From Exiguobacterium aurantiacum (GTDB taxonomy: Bacteria > Bacillota > Bacilli > Exiguobacteriales > Exiguobacteriaceae), in assembly GCF_001766415.1 (NCBI RefSeq), contig NZ_MKXO01000001.1, positions 620,001 through 684,000 of the forward strand: DNA of 64,000 nt, read 5' to 3'. The notes beneath the pieces were generated by a model that made no database searches, was not told where the DNA came from, and saw nothing but the letters and a program-made list of their open reading frames with translations. How positions within the stretch are numbered: position 1 is the stretch's first letter; each line of letters starts with the position of its first letter. This document shows, in pieces, positions 46,414-56,169 of the stretch. Position numbers and translations under genes: made by a program.

Positions 46414-47505
46414 TCAAGACGGTTGTTTCAGTTGATAGACGAACGCCAGCACTTCGGCGATCGCCTGATAAAACGACTCGTCGACGACTTCTCCGATGTC
46501 TAGCTGCGCATAGAGCGCACGGGCCAGTGGTTTATTTTCCACGATCGGGATATCGTGCTCTTTTGCGACGTCACGAATATTGAAAGCGACTTGGTCGACC
46601 CCTTTGGCGACGACGAGCGGCGCAAAGTCTTTCGTATCGTCATAACGGATGACGACAGCGAAATGGGTCGGGTTGGTGATGACGACGTCCGCGTTCGGAA
46701 TCTCTTGCATCATACGCCGCATCGCCATCTCCCGTTGTTGTTGTTTGATTTTCGACTTGATGAGCGGGTCGCCTTCACTGTTCTTATACTCGTCTTTAAT
46801 GTCTTGTTTCGACATGCGGATCGACTTTTCAAAATCGAACCGTTGATAAAAGAAGTCGAGTAGTGCGAGCGCGAGCAACGCGACACTGACCCAAAGCCCG
46901 AGTTCGATCGTGATCGCAGCGAGTGCGACGACCGATTCACGAACATGTTCGACGGCCATGCGTGACAATTCTTTTTGGTTTTGCCAAAGTATAGCGACCG
47001 CAGTCGTCAGGATAATCAATAATTTGAATAAGGACTTTAAAAATTCGACGACTGCTTTCATGCTGATGATGCGCTTGACCCCTTTGAGCGGGTCAATCCG
47101 CTCTAACTTTGGTTGAATCGCCTCTGTTGAGAACAGTGAACCGATTTGGAAATAGTTGATTAAAATACCGAACACGACCGCAACGATCAAGAACGGTGCT
47201 AAAATGATCCCGGCGCGAATGACCAAACCAATCATCATCCCGGACATGCCTTCTGATAAGTCGTACAGCAAATATGTTGGACCGAGTAGCTCTTTCGTCA
47301 GGCCAAACAACTGCTGACCGACAAAAGGTCCGAGAAAAGATAACATGAGGAACATCGCGAACAAGGCGAACGCTCCGGTCAAATCGGCTGACTTCGCGAC
47401 TTGTCCTTTTTTACGCGAGTCTTCTCGTTTTCGAGGTGTTGCTTTTTCCGTTTTTTCTCCTGCAAAAAACTGAAGATCGACCGATAAAGAGTATAGAGGC
47501 TTCAT
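46414..47505 (-). CDS. flhB: Flagellar export specificity switch FlhB
   Basis: A 363-residue membrane protein that switches export from rod/hook to filament substrates. The N-terminus has EKATPRKREDSRKKGQV, then four membrane segments to about 210. The C-terminal domain carries the self-cleavage site NPTH near 274-277 in ADVVITNPTHFAVVIRY. The ATG overlaps the fliR stop by four bases. Confidence 0.95.
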   Translation of the reverse strand: MKPLYSLSVDLQFFAGEKTEKATPRKREDSRKKGQVAKSADLTGAFALFAMFLMLSFLGPFVGQQLFGLTKELLGPTYLLYDLSEGMSGMMIGLVIRAGIILAPFLIVAVVFGILINYFQIGSLFSTEAIQPKLERIDPLKGVKRIISMKAVVEFLKSLFKLLIILTTAVAILWQNQKELSRMAVEHVRESVVALAAITIELGLWVSVALLALALLDFFYQRFDFEKSIRMSKQDIKDEYKNSEGDPLIKSKIKQQQREMAMRRMMQEIPNADVVITNPTHFAVVIRYDDTKDFAPLVVAKGVDQVAFNIRDVAKEHDIPIVENKPLARALYAQLDIGEVVDESFYQAIAEVLAFVYQLKQPS

Positions 47506-48272
47506 TGAGCGTCTCCTAACAACGTCATAAAATCACGTAATATTTCTTGCAGCACCGGGATGAATTGGCTGATTCCATTCAACGTCAACCCCATCATCAT
47601 GACCATCACGGAAAACCCGGCAATCAATTTGAACGAGAATCCGATGGCAAAGATGTTGAACTGCGGGGCCGATTTTGCTAAAAAACCAAGTGCCAAGTCG
47701 ACGAGAAGCAACGATGCCATGAGCGGAAATGCGAGTTGTAAGGCAACCATCATCGTCATCGTGACGACCTTCACGGCCATCATGAGCGATGCTTCGCTAA
47801 AGTTGATCATCGGCTGACCAGGCGGATAAATTTGAAAGCTGTAATAGATACCGTCGATCAACAGTAAGTGCAAATTACTTGATAGCATGATGAACAGCGT
47901 AAAGATGTAATAAAATCGTCCGATCAACGGCGACTGTCCGCCAAACATCGGGTCATACGCTGACGCCATCGCCAGACCGAGCTGCAAATCGATGATTCCC
48001 CCGGCAATCTGTGGGGCAAAAAATAAGATGTTAATCAAAATGCCGAGCAAAAGCCCAATCAACACTTCGTACAGCACTTGAACGATGAAGGCTTGCCCAA
48101 GTTCGAGCGGCTCTGTTACCGTGAACATCGCATAATAAGCTAAAAAAGCACTAAACGCGACACGGTGCATGACCGGAAGCTGCCTTGAAGAAAATAAAGG
48201 CACACTTACGAAAAATCCGGATAGACGAGCAAACGTCAATCCATATAAACTAATGAAATCGACCGCATTCAT
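47502..48272 (-). CDS. fliR: Flagellar export protein FliR
   Basis: A 256-residue integral membrane protein of the export gate core, which forms the FliPQR pore. It has about six hydrophobic segments; GLTFARLSGFFVSVPLFSSR near the start and PLASLLLVDLALGFLAK-like sequence near 190 are family features. Overlaps of four bases with both fliQ and flhB couple translation. Confidence 0.94.
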   Translation of the reverse strand: MNAVDFISLYGLTFARLSGFFVSVPLFSSRQLPVMHRVAFSAFLAYYAMFTVTEPLELGQAFIVQVLYEVLIGLLLGILINILFFAPQIAGGIIDLQLGLAMASAYDPMFGGQSPLIGRFYYIFTLFIMLSSNLHLLLIDGIYYSFQIYPPGQPMINFSEASLMMAVKVVTMTMMVALQLAFPLMASLLLVDLALGFLAKSAPQFNIFAIGFSFKLIAGFSVMVMMMGLTLNGISQFIPVLQEILRDFMTLLGDAQ

Positions 48273-48541
48273 TTCGAGGCGACCTCGACCATCAGTTCAA
48301 AGATCATCCGCGTAAATCCTTCCATCTGTTGCAGCATCCACGGCGCGAAAACGACGAGCCCGATAAAGACCGCGACTAGCTTTGGAACGAACGATAGCGT
48401 CTGTTCTTGAATTTGAGTCGTCGCCTGTAAAATCGAGATGACGAGTCCGACGACGAGGGCGATCAAAAGAAGTGGCATCGAAATTTTTAATAATGTCCAT
48501 ACACTCTCTGTCGCCAAATAGATGACCATTTCATGCGTCAT
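48269..48541 (-). CDS. fliQ: Flagellar export protein FliQ
   Basis: A 90-residue protein with two membrane segments, the third component of the FliPQR pore. ALVVGLVISILQATTQIQEQTLSFVPK at about 27-53 is the family core (read here in overlapping parts). It lies between fliP and fliR, with normal length. Confidence 0.93.
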   Translation of the reverse strand: MTHEMVIYLATESVWTLLKISMPLLLIALVVGLVISILQATTQIQEQTLSFVPKLVAVFIGLVVFAPWMLQQMEGFTRMIFELMVEVASK

Positions 48542-48552
48542 AATCGTTCCTC

Positions 48553-49218
48553 CTACATACTTCTAAGCAATGATTCCACGATTAAGTGCCATCCATCCAC
48601 TAATACAAACAACAACAATTTGAACGGCAGAGCGATCATGACCGGTGGAAGCATCATCATCCCCATCGACATGAGCACACTCGCCACGACCATATCAATG
48701 ATCAAAAAAGGCAAGAAAATCATAAAGCCGATTTGAAACGCCGTCTTGAGCTCACTGATGGCGTAAGCTGGTACCATCGCGAGCAAAGGAACGTCTTCGA
48801 CCGACTCCGGTTGCTCATAATTCCCGTATTTGATAAACAGTTGCAAATCTTCCTGTCGCGTATACTTTGCCATGAATCGTTTCATCGTGTTACCGGCTTC
48901 CTCGAACGCCTCATCTTGACTGATCTCGTCGTCCATATATGGAGACAACGCCTTGTCGTTTAAATCAGATAAGACCGGAGACATGACGAACAGCGTGATG
49001 AACAAGGCGAGCCCAATGATCAATTGGTTCGGTGGGGTCTGTTGTGTCCCTAAGGCTGGCCGAATGAATGAAAGAACGACGACGACACGTGTAAAACAAG
49101 TCATCAAAATCAAGAATGACGGCGCCAGCGTGAGCAGTGTCAATACGACCAATAATTTAATCGAAGTCGACGTGCTGTCCGGCGTTTCTAAATTGATCAG
49201 TTGTTCAATCGTCGTCAT
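48553..49218 (-). CDS. fliP: Flagellar export protein FliP
   Basis: A 221-residue pore protein with about four membrane segments. Signatures are LAPSFLILMTCFTRVVVVLS near 32-51, ALGTQQTPPNQLIIGLALF and MGMMMLPPVMIALPFKLLLF near 190. The ATG overlaps the fliO stop by four bases. The N-terminus is rather polar and a cleaved signal peptide is not obvious. Confidence 0.95.
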   Translation of the reverse strand: MTTIEQLINLETPDSTSTSIKLLVVLTLLTLAPSFLILMTCFTRVVVVLSFIRPALGTQQTPPNQLIIGLALFITLFVMSPVLSDLNDKALSPYMDDEISQDEAFEEAGNTMKRFMAKYTRQEDLQLFIKYGNYEQPESVEDVPLLAMVPAYAISELKTAFQIGFMIFLPFLIIDMVVASVLMSMGMMMLPPVMIALPFKLLLFVLVDGWHLIVESLLRSM

Positions 49219-49709
49219 TGCTTCTTCCTCACTTCTTCAATCTGTGACAGTTGTTGTTTGAACGTATCTAAGAACGTTGATGTGTTCGAAGTGTTCAGTG
49301 AAGGCGCGTCATACGCTGCTTCATCAATCGATTCCGCATCGATTCGATCAATCAATTGAATCGATTCACCGACACCGAGCACGTATACTTGCTCCCCTAA
49401 CTTGACGAGCTGCACCGAGCGGTCCTTCCCAAGCGGTACCCCGCCGAGATGTTTCATATGTTGCGCCGTCTTCACACCTTGCGTCCGTGCGTTTAACCAA
49501 CGCATCAAGACGAGGAATCCTCCAATTACGACAACTAAACTCAAAACGACCTTGACCAACGTCCCGACCGTCGAGACGGTCGTAGGGACAGATTGATCTT
49601 TGGCTTCAGGCTGCTGTTGTTCGAACTGTTTATCCACGGTGGCGGCCTCGACCGTGGCCGGCACAGACAGCCCGACCACGAGCAGGAAAATCAACCACCA
49701 CTTGTTCAT
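49215..49709 (-). CDS. fliO: Flagellar assembly protein FliO (FliZ)
   Basis: A 164-residue protein that helps assemble the FliP ring. It has an N-terminal signal-like segment at residues 3-22 ending near VEA, a polar periplasmic part, one membrane segment at about 50-70 and a cytoplasmic domain with GVPLGKDRSVQLVKLGEQVYVLG. The ATG overlaps the cheY stop by four bases. An in-frame extension upstream runs through cheY and is rejected. Confidence 0.85.
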   Translation of the reverse strand: MNKWWLIFLLVVGLSVPATVEAATVDKQFEQQQPEAKDQSVPTTVSTVGTLVKVVLSLVVVIGGFLVLMRWLNARTQGVKTAQHMKHLGGVPLGKDRSVQLVKLGEQVYVLGVGESIQLIDRIDAESIDEAAYDAPSLNTSNTSTFLDTFKQQLSQIEEVRKKQ

Positions 49710-50071
49710 TGTGCGACCGTTTTCGAAACTGCCTCGACGACACGTTCCGCGTTGAACGGTTTCACGATGAAGTCTTTCGCTCCCGCTTGGATCGCATCGA
49801 TGACCATCGCTTGTTGTCCCATCGCCGAACACATGATGACTTTGGCGTTCGAATCGAACCCGCGAATTTCTTTCAATGCCGCCAGGCCGTCCATTTCTGG
49901 CATCGTGATGTCGAGAGTGACGAGATCTGGCGTGAGTTCACGGTATTTTGCGACCGCGTCAATACCGTTCTCTGCCTCGCCGACCACTTCAAACCCGTTC
50001 TTCGTTAAAATGTCTTTAATCATCATGCGCATGAACGCCGCATCATCTACCACCAAAATTTTTGCACTCAT
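49706..50071 (-). CDS. cheY: Chemotaxis response regulator CheY
   Basis: A 121-residue receiver domain. The acidic pair is in VVDDAAFMR, the phosphorylated Asp is in TLDITMPEMDG near 53, the conserved Ser is in CSAMGQQ and the Lys is in VKPFNAERV. CheA phosphorylates it and CheY-P binds the switch proteins FliM and FliY. CheC and FliY remove the phosphate. It lies within the flagellar genes between fliY and fliO, as in B. subtilis. Confidence 0.95.
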   Translation of the reverse strand: MSAKILVVDDAAFMRMMIKDILTKNGFEVVGEAENGIDAVAKYRELTPDLVTLDITMPEMDGLAALKEIRGFDSNAKVIMCSAMGQQAMVIDAIQAGAKDFIVKPFNAERVVEAVSKTVAQ

Positions 50072-50083
50072 TATTCTTCCTCC

Positions 50084-51193
50084 TTAAACGATTCCAATCC
50101 GCTCATGCGGTTGGATGATTTCTGTCACACGTACCCCGAAGTTCTCTTCGATGACGACGACTTCGCCGCGGGCAATGCGTTGTTGGTTCACATAAATATC
50201 GACAGGTTCCCCCGCCAATTTATCAAGTTCAATGATCGACCCTTGCGACAGTTCGAGCACTTCTCGCACTGACCGTTTCGTCCGGCCGAGTTCGACCGTC
50301 ACGTTGAGCGGCACATCATACAGCAAGCCTAGGTTTGCCGGCACCGAATCGTTTGACGTCGGGGCGTGGAGTGGCATGAACTCGGCTTGGCTGACCGCCA
50401 CTTCTGGGGCTGACGTTTTTTCAGTGCGTACCGGAGCAGGTTCCGGAGCTTTCGCTGGTGTGACCGCCGCTTGAACTTTCGGCTGCTCTTGTTTAGGCGC
50501 GGCCGGGGCTGACGTCGTAGCTGCAATCAGTTCGTTGACGAGTTGCTTCCCGAATTGAATCGGGGCAATTTGGACAATTTTTGAATCAATCAACGTGCCG
50601 ACTTTCAAATTGAACTCGATCAGCACCATCGTCTCCCAAAGCTCGAGCCGGTCAATGATCGTTTGATTTTTCGTCGCATCGAACACTTCGACGAGCGGCG
50701 GCGAAATATCAATCTTTTTAGAGAACACGGTCGAGAGCGATGTGGCCGCAGCGCCCATCATTTGGTTCATCGCTTCTTGAACGGCCGATAACCGAATCTC
50801 ATCGAGCCCGTCCGGATCGACACCGATCCCGGTCCCACCGAGCATCAAATCAGAAATGATGGCCGCGTCTTCACGGGTCAAGACGAGGACGTTCTCCCCT
50901 TTCAACCCTTCGGTGTAACCGACCCGAAGCGCCACGTGAGGTGTCGGATAACGCTCTCTGAGCTCATCGATCGTCACTTCACTGACGACCGGGGTCGTGA
51001 TTTCTACTTTTTGTTGCAGTAACGTCGACAGCGCCGTCGCGGAATTTCCGAACGAGATATTTCCAATCTCTCCGAGGGCGTCGCTTTCCATCGAGTCGAG
51101 ATGTTCTTCGCTCTCGTCTACCGGTTTTGGCGAACTGTCGTTCGTTCCTCGTAATAACGCGTCAATTTCATCTTGTGACAACATCTCACTCAT
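50084..51193 (-). CDS. fliY: Flagellar motor switch phosphatase FliY
   Basis: A 369-residue C-ring protein. The N-terminus MSEMLSQDEIDALLRGT would bind CheY-P. The CheC-like middle has DALGEIGNISFGNSATALS and SAVQEAMNQMMGAAATSLS. A linker rich in Ala and Pro at about 228-280 is followed by a FliN-type SpoA domain (VPLNVTVELGRTKRSVREVL to the end). It replaces FliN in Gram-positive motors and dephosphorylates CheY-P. The ATG overlaps the fliM stop by four bases. Confidence 0.94.
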   Translation of the reverse strand: MSEMLSQDEIDALLRGTNDSSPKPVDESEEHLDSMESDALGEIGNISFGNSATALSTLLQQKVEITTPVVSEVTIDELRERYPTPHVALRVGYTEGLKGENVLVLTREDAAIISDLMLGGTGIGVDPDGLDEIRLSAVQEAMNQMMGAAATSLSTVFSKKIDISPPLVEVFDATKNQTIIDRLELWETMVLIEFNLKVGTLIDSKIVQIAPIQFGKQLVNELIAATTSAPAAPKQEQPKVQAAVTPAKAPEPAPVRTEKTSAPEVAVSQAEFMPLHAPTSNDSVPANLGLLYDVPLNVTVELGRTKRSVREVLELSQGSIIELDKLAGEPVDIYVNQQRIARGEVVVIEENFGVRVTEIIQPHERIGIV

Positions 51194-52179
51194 TGCTCTT
51201 CCTCCTTCACCCGGTGAAGCACTTGGACCGCCATCCGCTTCCCACTCACACCGACTTGCCCTCTGAACACTTTATTTTCCCCTACTAGGACGGATAGCGG
51301 GTCTTTCACTAGTTGATCGAGCGTCAAACAGTCACCGATTTCTAAATGCAACAAGTCACCGAACGTGATTGTCGTCTCCCCGAGCAGGGACACGACTTCT
51401 ACCGTCGAGTTCATCAATTGGGCTTTGAGCGGTTCTTGACTGTTCCCGCTCGCATTGCGGCGGTTCGCCTCCTGCATCCAGTAATGACTCGATAGTTTCG
51501 ATAGCACCGGCTCGATCGTCACGAACGGCAAGCAGACGTTAATCGTCCCGCTCACTTCTCCGATCGTGACCCCGATCGAAATGAGCACGACCGTCTCGTT
51601 TGGTGACACGAGTTGAAGGAACTGTGGGTTCACTTCAACGGCCGTCATTTCGGACTTGATTTCGGCAATCGACTCCCACGCTTCCCCGTAACCGGCAAAA
51701 GCTCGTTTATATAGCTGGGTCAAGATTCGCATCTCGATTTCAGTGAAGCTTTCGACTTTTTCAATCTCGACGCCAGGTCCCCCGAGCAGTCGATCCAACA
51801 TCGCGTAAGAGATGTTCGGATTGACTTCGATGATGAACCGACCGTTAAGCGGGGGCGCCTCGATCAAGTTGATCATCGTCATACTCGGAATCGAATGAAT
51901 GAACTCATCGTATGGAAGCTGTTCGACTGAATTGACCGTGAACTGGACATACGTCCGAAGTTGGGCCGAGAAAAATGTCGTCAGCATCCGTGTGAAGTGT
52001 TCATGAATCCGGGTCAAGCTACGAATTTGATCTTTAGAGAAACGGACGGCCCGTTTGAAGTCATACTGCCGTACTTTTCGTTCTTCTTCTTGATTCAAAA
52101 AGGAATCGGCTTCGACATCTCCACTGCTTAGCGCTGATAACAGGGCATCAATTTCTTGTTGAGACAGTACTTCTCCCAT
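51190..52179 (-). CDS. fliM: Flagellar motor switch protein FliM
   Basis: A 329-residue C-ring protein. The N-terminal CheY-P-binding segment is LSQQEIDALLSAL, the middle domain includes DRLLGGPGVEIEKV and FTEIEMRILTQLYKR, and the C-terminal SpoA domain has GDLLHLEIGDCLTLDQ. It lies between fliL and fliY in the normal order. Confidence 0.95.
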   Translation of the reverse strand: MGEVLSQQEIDALLSALSSGDVEADSFLNQEEERKVRQYDFKRAVRFSKDQIRSLTRIHEHFTRMLTTFFSAQLRTYVQFTVNSVEQLPYDEFIHSIPSMTMINLIEAPPLNGRFIIEVNPNISYAMLDRLLGGPGVEIEKVESFTEIEMRILTQLYKRAFAGYGEAWESIAEIKSEMTAVEVNPQFLQLVSPNETVVLISIGVTIGEVSGTINVCLPFVTIEPVLSKLSSHYWMQEANRRNASGNSQEPLKAQLMNSTVEVVSLLGETTITFGDLLHLEIGDCLTLDQLVKDPLSVLVGENKVFRGQVGVSGKRMAVQVLHRVKEEEQ

Positions 52180-52188
52180 GATGCCACC

Positions 52189-52638
52189 TCACTGTATAAT
52201 TTTCTTCGTCATATAGACGCGCTGGACCTCACCTTTTTCCAGCAGTCCGTTTAATTGCTCGCGAAGGGATTGCTCGAACTTCTGCATATCTTCCTTCGTC
52301 GTGAGCTGTGCCTTCGTCATCCCAGCCAAATCACCGAGGATGACGTTATGGACTTGGAACTTACGAAGTTCAAGATCTTCTTTCGTCTCAGGCGCATCGG
52401 TCACAATCGTGAATTGGACGTTGATGAACCGTTCGTCTTGAATGTTCGTCGTCATATCCTCGGTCGTGAAGCTGCGCTCGGCGAGTTCTTCTGCCGTCAC
52501 AGGTTTCGTTTTAGCCGTCACGTTGTCGCCGAATACGTATTTATAAGTCATAAACCCAGCGCCCCCCATGACGAGCAGGACGACGAGCAGGATGAGCACC
52601 ATTTTCATGGCGCCTCCTTTTTGTTTTTCTTCACTCAT
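52189..52638 (-). CDS. fliL: Flagellar basal body protein FliL
   Basis: A 149-residue single-pass membrane protein that surrounds the stator. Residues about 10-33 form the membrane anchor, and the rest is the extracytoplasmic FliL domain with FINVQFTIVTDAPETKEDL. The ATG at 52638 has AGGTG six bases upstream; the in-frame GTG at 52647 is part of that site. Its start overlaps the flbD stop region. Confidence 0.9.
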   Translation of the reverse strand: MSEEKQKGGAMKMVLILLVVLLVMGGAGFMTYKYVFGDNVTAKTKPVTAEELAERSFTTEDMTTNIQDERFINVQFTIVTDAPETKEDLELRKFQVHNVILGDLAGMTKAQLTTKEDMQKFEQSLREQLNGLLEKGEVQRVYMTKKIIQ

Positions 52639-52849
52639 CTTCTTCACCTCTTGTGACTGTCGTTCCCATCAACCCGATCGAGCCGTAAAATGCCGTCGTC
52701 CGATCGATGATTTGATCTTTCGTCTCTGTGACGATATAAGTTTTGCCGTTATACAAATGAATGATCGTGTCAGGTTCAGCCTTGACCGTCTCGATAAACA
52801 AGGCGTTCAAGACAAATTCCTCACCCCGCAATGTCGTGACGCGTATCAT
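52631..52849 (-). CDS. flbD: FlbD-family protein (SwrD/YlzI)
   Basis: A 72-residue protein with the FlbD core: VTTLRGEEFVLNALFIETVKAEPDT then HLYNGKTYIVTET. B. subtilis SwrD raises flagellar power through the stators; the mechanism is open. Its ATG shares one base with the flgE stop (TGATG), and it lies between flgE and fliL as in B. subtilis. Confidence 0.88.
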   Translation of the reverse strand: MIRVTTLRGEEFVLNALFIETVKAEPDTIIHLYNGKTYIVTETKDQIIDRTTAFYGSIGLMGTTVTRGEEDE

Positions 52850-53640
52850 CAGCGTTTCAAGTTGACGAGTTCTTGTAAAATCTCGTCTGACGTTGTGATG
52901 ATCCGTGTGTTCGCTTGGAATCCACGTTGCGCGATAATCATTTCGGTGAACTCTTCAGACAAGTCGACGTTCGACATCTCGAGTGCGCCCGAGACGAGTT
53001 CGCCACGTCCATCTTGACCTGGAATTCCCGGGTTTGGAATCCCTGAGTTTTGCGATTGAATATAGTTGTTCGCTCCGACTTTTGATAGACCGGCGTTGTT
53101 GGCGAACGTGACGACTTGAATTTGCCCTAAGTTCACTGAAGTTCCCTCAGCATTGACGTAACTGACTTGTCCATCTTTTCCAATCGATAGTGACTTCGCT
53201 CCGGCAGGGACAGTAATTTTAGCATCCGCTGTGCTAAGGACGTAAGCCCCATCACCATTGACAATATCGCCGGCATTATCTGTATAAAAGTTACCGGCCC
53301 GTGTGTACTGCGCTTGGCCGTTAACGTTTACTGCGAAGAAACCTTCACCAGAGATCCCGACGTCGAGCGCCCGACCTGAGTTTTGCATCGCGCCTTGGTT
53401 ATAGACGTTGTCGACCGTCGCCATCGTGCCCCCGAGTCCGACTTCTTTCGGGTTGACGCCCCCACTGACTGCATTGGCTGCTGTCGCACTACCGACTTGC
53501 TGGCTGACGAGGTCTTTGAACGTGACGCGGCCTTTTTTATACCCGAACGTGTTGACGTTGGCGATGTTGTTACCGACGACATCAAGCTTTGACTGGAAGT
53601 TCTTTAATCCACTGATTCCTGAGTACATTGCTCTTAACAT
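52849..53640 (-). CDS. flgE: Flagellar hook protein FlgE (FlgG-like)
   Basis: A 263-residue rod/hook-family protein, the same size as B. subtilis FlgE. The N-terminal rod motif SGLKNFQSKLDVVGNNIANVNTFGYKK and the C-terminal DLSEEFTEMIIAQRGFQANTRII form the conserved coiled ends (each read in part). A glycine- and asparagine-rich middle forms the exposed domain. It follows flgD, the hook cap gene. Older annotations call this gene flgG; the hook assignment rests on position and length. Confidence 0.9.
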   Translation of the reverse strand: MLRAMYSGISGLKNFQSKLDVVGNNIANVNTFGYKKGRVTFKDLVSQQVGSATAANAVSGGVNPKEVGLGGTMATVDNVYNQGAMQNSGRALDVGISGEGFFAVNVNGQAQYTRAGNFYTDNAGDIVNGDGAYVLSTADAKITVPAGAKSLSIGKDGQVSYVNAEGTSVNLGQIQVVTFANNAGLSKVGANNYIQSQNSGIPNPGIPGQDGRGELVSGALEMSNVDLSEEFTEMIIAQRGFQANTRIITTSDEILQELVNLKR

Positions 53641-53652
53641 GATGAATCCCCC

Positions 53653-54087
53653 TTATGCTTGTTTGATGGACGTAATATTGTAGACGCTTACCGAGCTGCC
53701 GTCTTCGAGATCGGCCATGTACCCTGACTCATCCGTTCTTGAAATCGAGACGACACGTCCCGATCCTTTGATCGTCTCCGTTTCAGTCTCCGTTTTATGG
53801 TCGACCGTCTTGCCGATCATATTGCTGAACTCGGAGATTGAAGACATGTGGCGATCGACGAGTACTGAATCAAGTTGCTTTGAAATTGTCTGCATTTGTT
53901 CGAGCGATGAAAATTGAGCCATTTGTGAGATGAACTCGCGATCTTCCATTGGTGACATCGGATCTTGGTTCGCGAGCTGGGCCATCAATAACTTTAAGAA
54001 CATGTCCTTATCGTATTGGTTCTTCGCTTTAGGCAGCGATTGATCGGGTAACGTATAATCATTCGTCTTCGGTTGGATGGTCGTCAT
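53653..54087 (-). CDS. flgD: Flagellar hook cap protein FlgD
   Basis: A 144-residue assembly scaffold for the hook. The conserved core is [20 protein letters not shown] near 29-48 then [17 protein letters not shown]. The C-terminal part is short compared with enterobacterial FlgD, as in other Firmicutes. Its start lies inside the 3' end of fliK (29-base overlap). Confidence 0.93.
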   Translation of the reverse strand: MTTIQPKTNDYTLPDQSLPKAKNQYDKDMFLKLLMAQLANQDPMSPMEDREFISQMAQFSSLEQMQTISKQLDSVLVDRHMSSISEFSNMIGKTVDHKTETETETIKGSGRVVSISRTDESGYMADLEDGSSVSVYNITSIKQA

Positions 54088-55144
54088 CGTCGGGTTCCCC
54101 TTTCGGTTGTTCCTGTTGTTCTGGTTCAGGTTGGTCTGACTCGCTAAACGTCGATGATTTCGCTTCGAGCGCTTGTTGCGTCAAACTCACTTCAACCCGG
54201 ATATGCTGCGATAACGGTTGGAGCGTCTGTTGCAGTTGTTGCATTTGTGACTGGAGCAACTGTTTTGCTTCTTGGTTGCTCGCGAACAGCTTGACGACGA
54301 GTTCACCGTTATGGCGCTCGAGTTTGACGACGAGTTCACCTAGTTGTTCCGGATATAGGCGAACGGTGAACACTTTCGACCCATCGGCCCCGCTTCGGAA
54401 CGGTGCTCTTTGAAGAGCAGCCTCGATCCGGGCTTGGAGGTTCTCCGGAAGCGACCCTTTAGACGCGTACATGACCGTTTCCGAGTCGATCTGTGGTCGT
54501 GACCACGTCATGCCTTTCGGCAACCAGTCGACGCTTTCTTTTCCAGCTTGCGGTAATACATTCGCCGGCGTTTCATTTTGATAAGGGAGGGGAATATGTT
54601 TTGAAGTCTGGGTTAAACTCCCTTTAAATTGCGAAACGATTTGCTGGATAACTTGGACGTTCTCGTTTACGGTTGGCTGGTTTTGTTTTCCGGCCAACGC
54701 CTCGCGTTCCGTCTTTCCTAACATCATCGCGCCCGGTAAAATCGTTTGGGCGGCAGCTAACGTGGTTACGACGTCTGACGAGACCGTTTCCTCGATTGTT
54801 CCTGTGCCTGCACCTGCTTGGGCGATGATGCCGATATAGGCGTCCATGAACTTACGATAGGCGTCTTGTGGCAAAGACTTTAACCACTCTAAGCTATCGG
54901 GTTGTTGTAACCACTGTTCAAGCTGGCTCGACAAGTTCTCGAGCGGAAGGGCGCTATCTGTCACAATTGGCGCATTCGGTGCGAGTGTCGTCGGCGCAGC
55001 TTCCAACTCAGCCAACGCTTCCGTCGAGGCGCCGAGCATGGATGAAAGCAGGTCTAAAAACTGTCCGGTCGGGGTAGATCCTGTCTCCCCGCCTTTCGCT
55101 GTCGTTCCTTGGACCGCTTGAGCAAATAAGGCGATATTCATCAT
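54059..55144 (-). CDS. fliK: Flagellar hook-length control protein FliK
   Basis: A 361-residue secreted ruler protein that sets hook length and triggers the FlhB switch. The N-terminal two thirds are variable; the C-terminal domain has [25 protein letters not shown] near 263-287 (read in part), the hallmark of Flg_hook. The last 25 residues are strongly acidic. Two adjacent ATGs (55144 and 55141) follow AGGAGG; an in-frame extension upstream overlaps ylxF and is rejected. Confidence 0.88.
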   Translation of the reverse strand: MMNIALFAQAVQGTTAKGGETGSTPTGQFLDLLSSMLGASTEALAELEAAPTTLAPNAPIVTDSALPLENLSSQLEQWLQQPDSLEWLKSLPQDAYRKFMDAYIGIIAQAGAGTGTIEETVSSDVVTTLAAAQTILPGAMMLGKTEREALAGKQNQPTVNENVQVIQQIVSQFKGSLTQTSKHIPLPYQNETPANVLPQAGKESVDWLPKGMTWSRPQIDSETVMYASKGSLPENLQARIEAALQRAPFRSGADGSKVFTVRLYPEQLGELVVKLERHNGELVVKLFASNQEAKQLLQSQMQQLQQTLQPLSQHIRVEVSLTQQALEAKSSTFSESDQPEPEQQEQPKGEPDDDDHPTEDE

Positions 55145-55163
55145 CTCTTCCTCCTTTCCCGTT

Positions 55164-55730
55164 TCATTGGAGCAATTGCGTGACGACGGCAGCCTGTTGT
55201 GCATCCATCCGTCCCAATATGTCGGCCTGTTGTTTCGGCGACAGTTCTTTTAAGATCGTCGCTACTTGCGGGCTGTCGAGTTCGTTCATGATCGCGGCAG
55301 CTTGTTTGGCGGACATTTCTTCATAGACGCGAGACACGTTCGACGTGTCTTCCTCCACTTCCGCTTCCGTAGTGGCTCCGAGTTCAGACACGAGTCGGTC
55401 CCGCTCTTTGATCAAGTCCGATACTTCTTCTTGTCTCGCTTTCACTTCATTCGTCAATTCGACGTTTTCCGTGCGAAGTTTTTCAATCTCAGCGTTCGCG
55501 ACTTTTAATCGATTCGTCGTGTCCGCGTCAATGCCGGTGACATTGACTTTTGTTTCAACTGCCTCATCTTTGTCTGCCTGTTCGCGCGTTTCTATAAACG
55601 GCACCGATAATAGCGGCCGGTCCATCGCATAGTTCATGACGACGATTCCGCCGACGAGTAAAAAGATTGCCGGGACGAGGACAAGAGCGACCAAGAGCTG
55701 TCTACCTCGCTTATTGTTCTCTTTTTCCAT
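55164..55730 (-). CDS. ylxF: YlxF/MotE-like flagellar membrane protein
   Basis: A 188-residue protein with one membrane segment at about 12-32, a coiled coil at about 65-115 (LRTENVELTNEVKARQEEVSD) and a C-terminal MgtE-N-like helical repeat: AAAIMNELDSPQVATILKEL then KQQADILGRMDAQQAA. Related proteins in other bacteria act as chaperones for motor proteins. Its role in B. subtilis is not firmly known. It lies between fliJ and fliK as expected. Confidence 0.83.
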   Translation of the reverse strand: MEKENNKRGRQLLVALVLVPAIFLLVGGIVVMNYAMDRPLLSVPFIETREQADKDEAVETKVNVTGIDADTTNRLKVANAEIEKLRTENVELTNEVKARQEEVSDLIKERDRLVSELGATTEAEVEEDTSNVSRVYEEMSAKQAAAIMNELDSPQVATILKELSPKQQADILGRMDAQQAAVVTQLLQ

Positions 55731-55734
55731 CAGC

Positions 55735-56169
55735 TTACTTCCCTTTCCCGTGATGAATCACTGCCAACTCATCGATAAAATGTTGTTCGGTGAGTTTAGA
55801 GACGGCCACTTCATTTTGGCTGACCTTCTCATGCAACGTTACATATTTTTTCTCTTCGACAACTTTTCCGAGCAAACGCTCTTGAGCCAGATTGTAACGG
55901 TTCCGCGACTGTTGCACGACGAGTTGTTGCGTCTCAATTTGACGCTTTAACTGTTCCCTCGCCTTTTCACGATATTGGAACATGAGCAGATCAATCACAC
56001 CAGATTGTTCATCTTGACTCTTCATGAGCGTCTCATACGTCACGACTAATCGATACAGCGTCTCCATCTCGGCTTCGAATCGCGCCTTATGACCTCTCAT
56101 CTCTGTCGCCGATTCTTCTTTTGCATGCTCGGCAATCGGCATGATGCGTTCTAACAACAGCTTGTTCAT
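55735..56169 (-). CDS. fliJ: Flagellar export chaperone FliJ
   Basis: A 144-residue, mostly coiled-coil protein with the charge pattern of FliJ: YRLVVTYETLMKSQDEQ and REQLKRQIETQQLVVQQSRNR. It is the stalk of the FliH-FliI-FliJ export ATPase. The assignment rests on helix pattern, length and position; sequence conservation is low. The ATG overlaps the fliI stop by four bases. Confidence 0.85.
   Translation of the reverse strand: MNKLLLERIMPIAEHAKEESATEMRGHKARFEAEMETLYRLVVTYETLMKSQDEQSGVIDLLMFQYREKAREQLKRQIETQQLVVQQSRNRYNLAQERLLGKVVEEKKYVTLHEKVSQNEVAVSKLTEQHFIDELAVIHHGKGK

Noticed and set aside
49710-49832. N-terminal extension of FliO
   Set aside because: It lies within cheY in another frame; the signal-like segment begins at the ATG at 49709.
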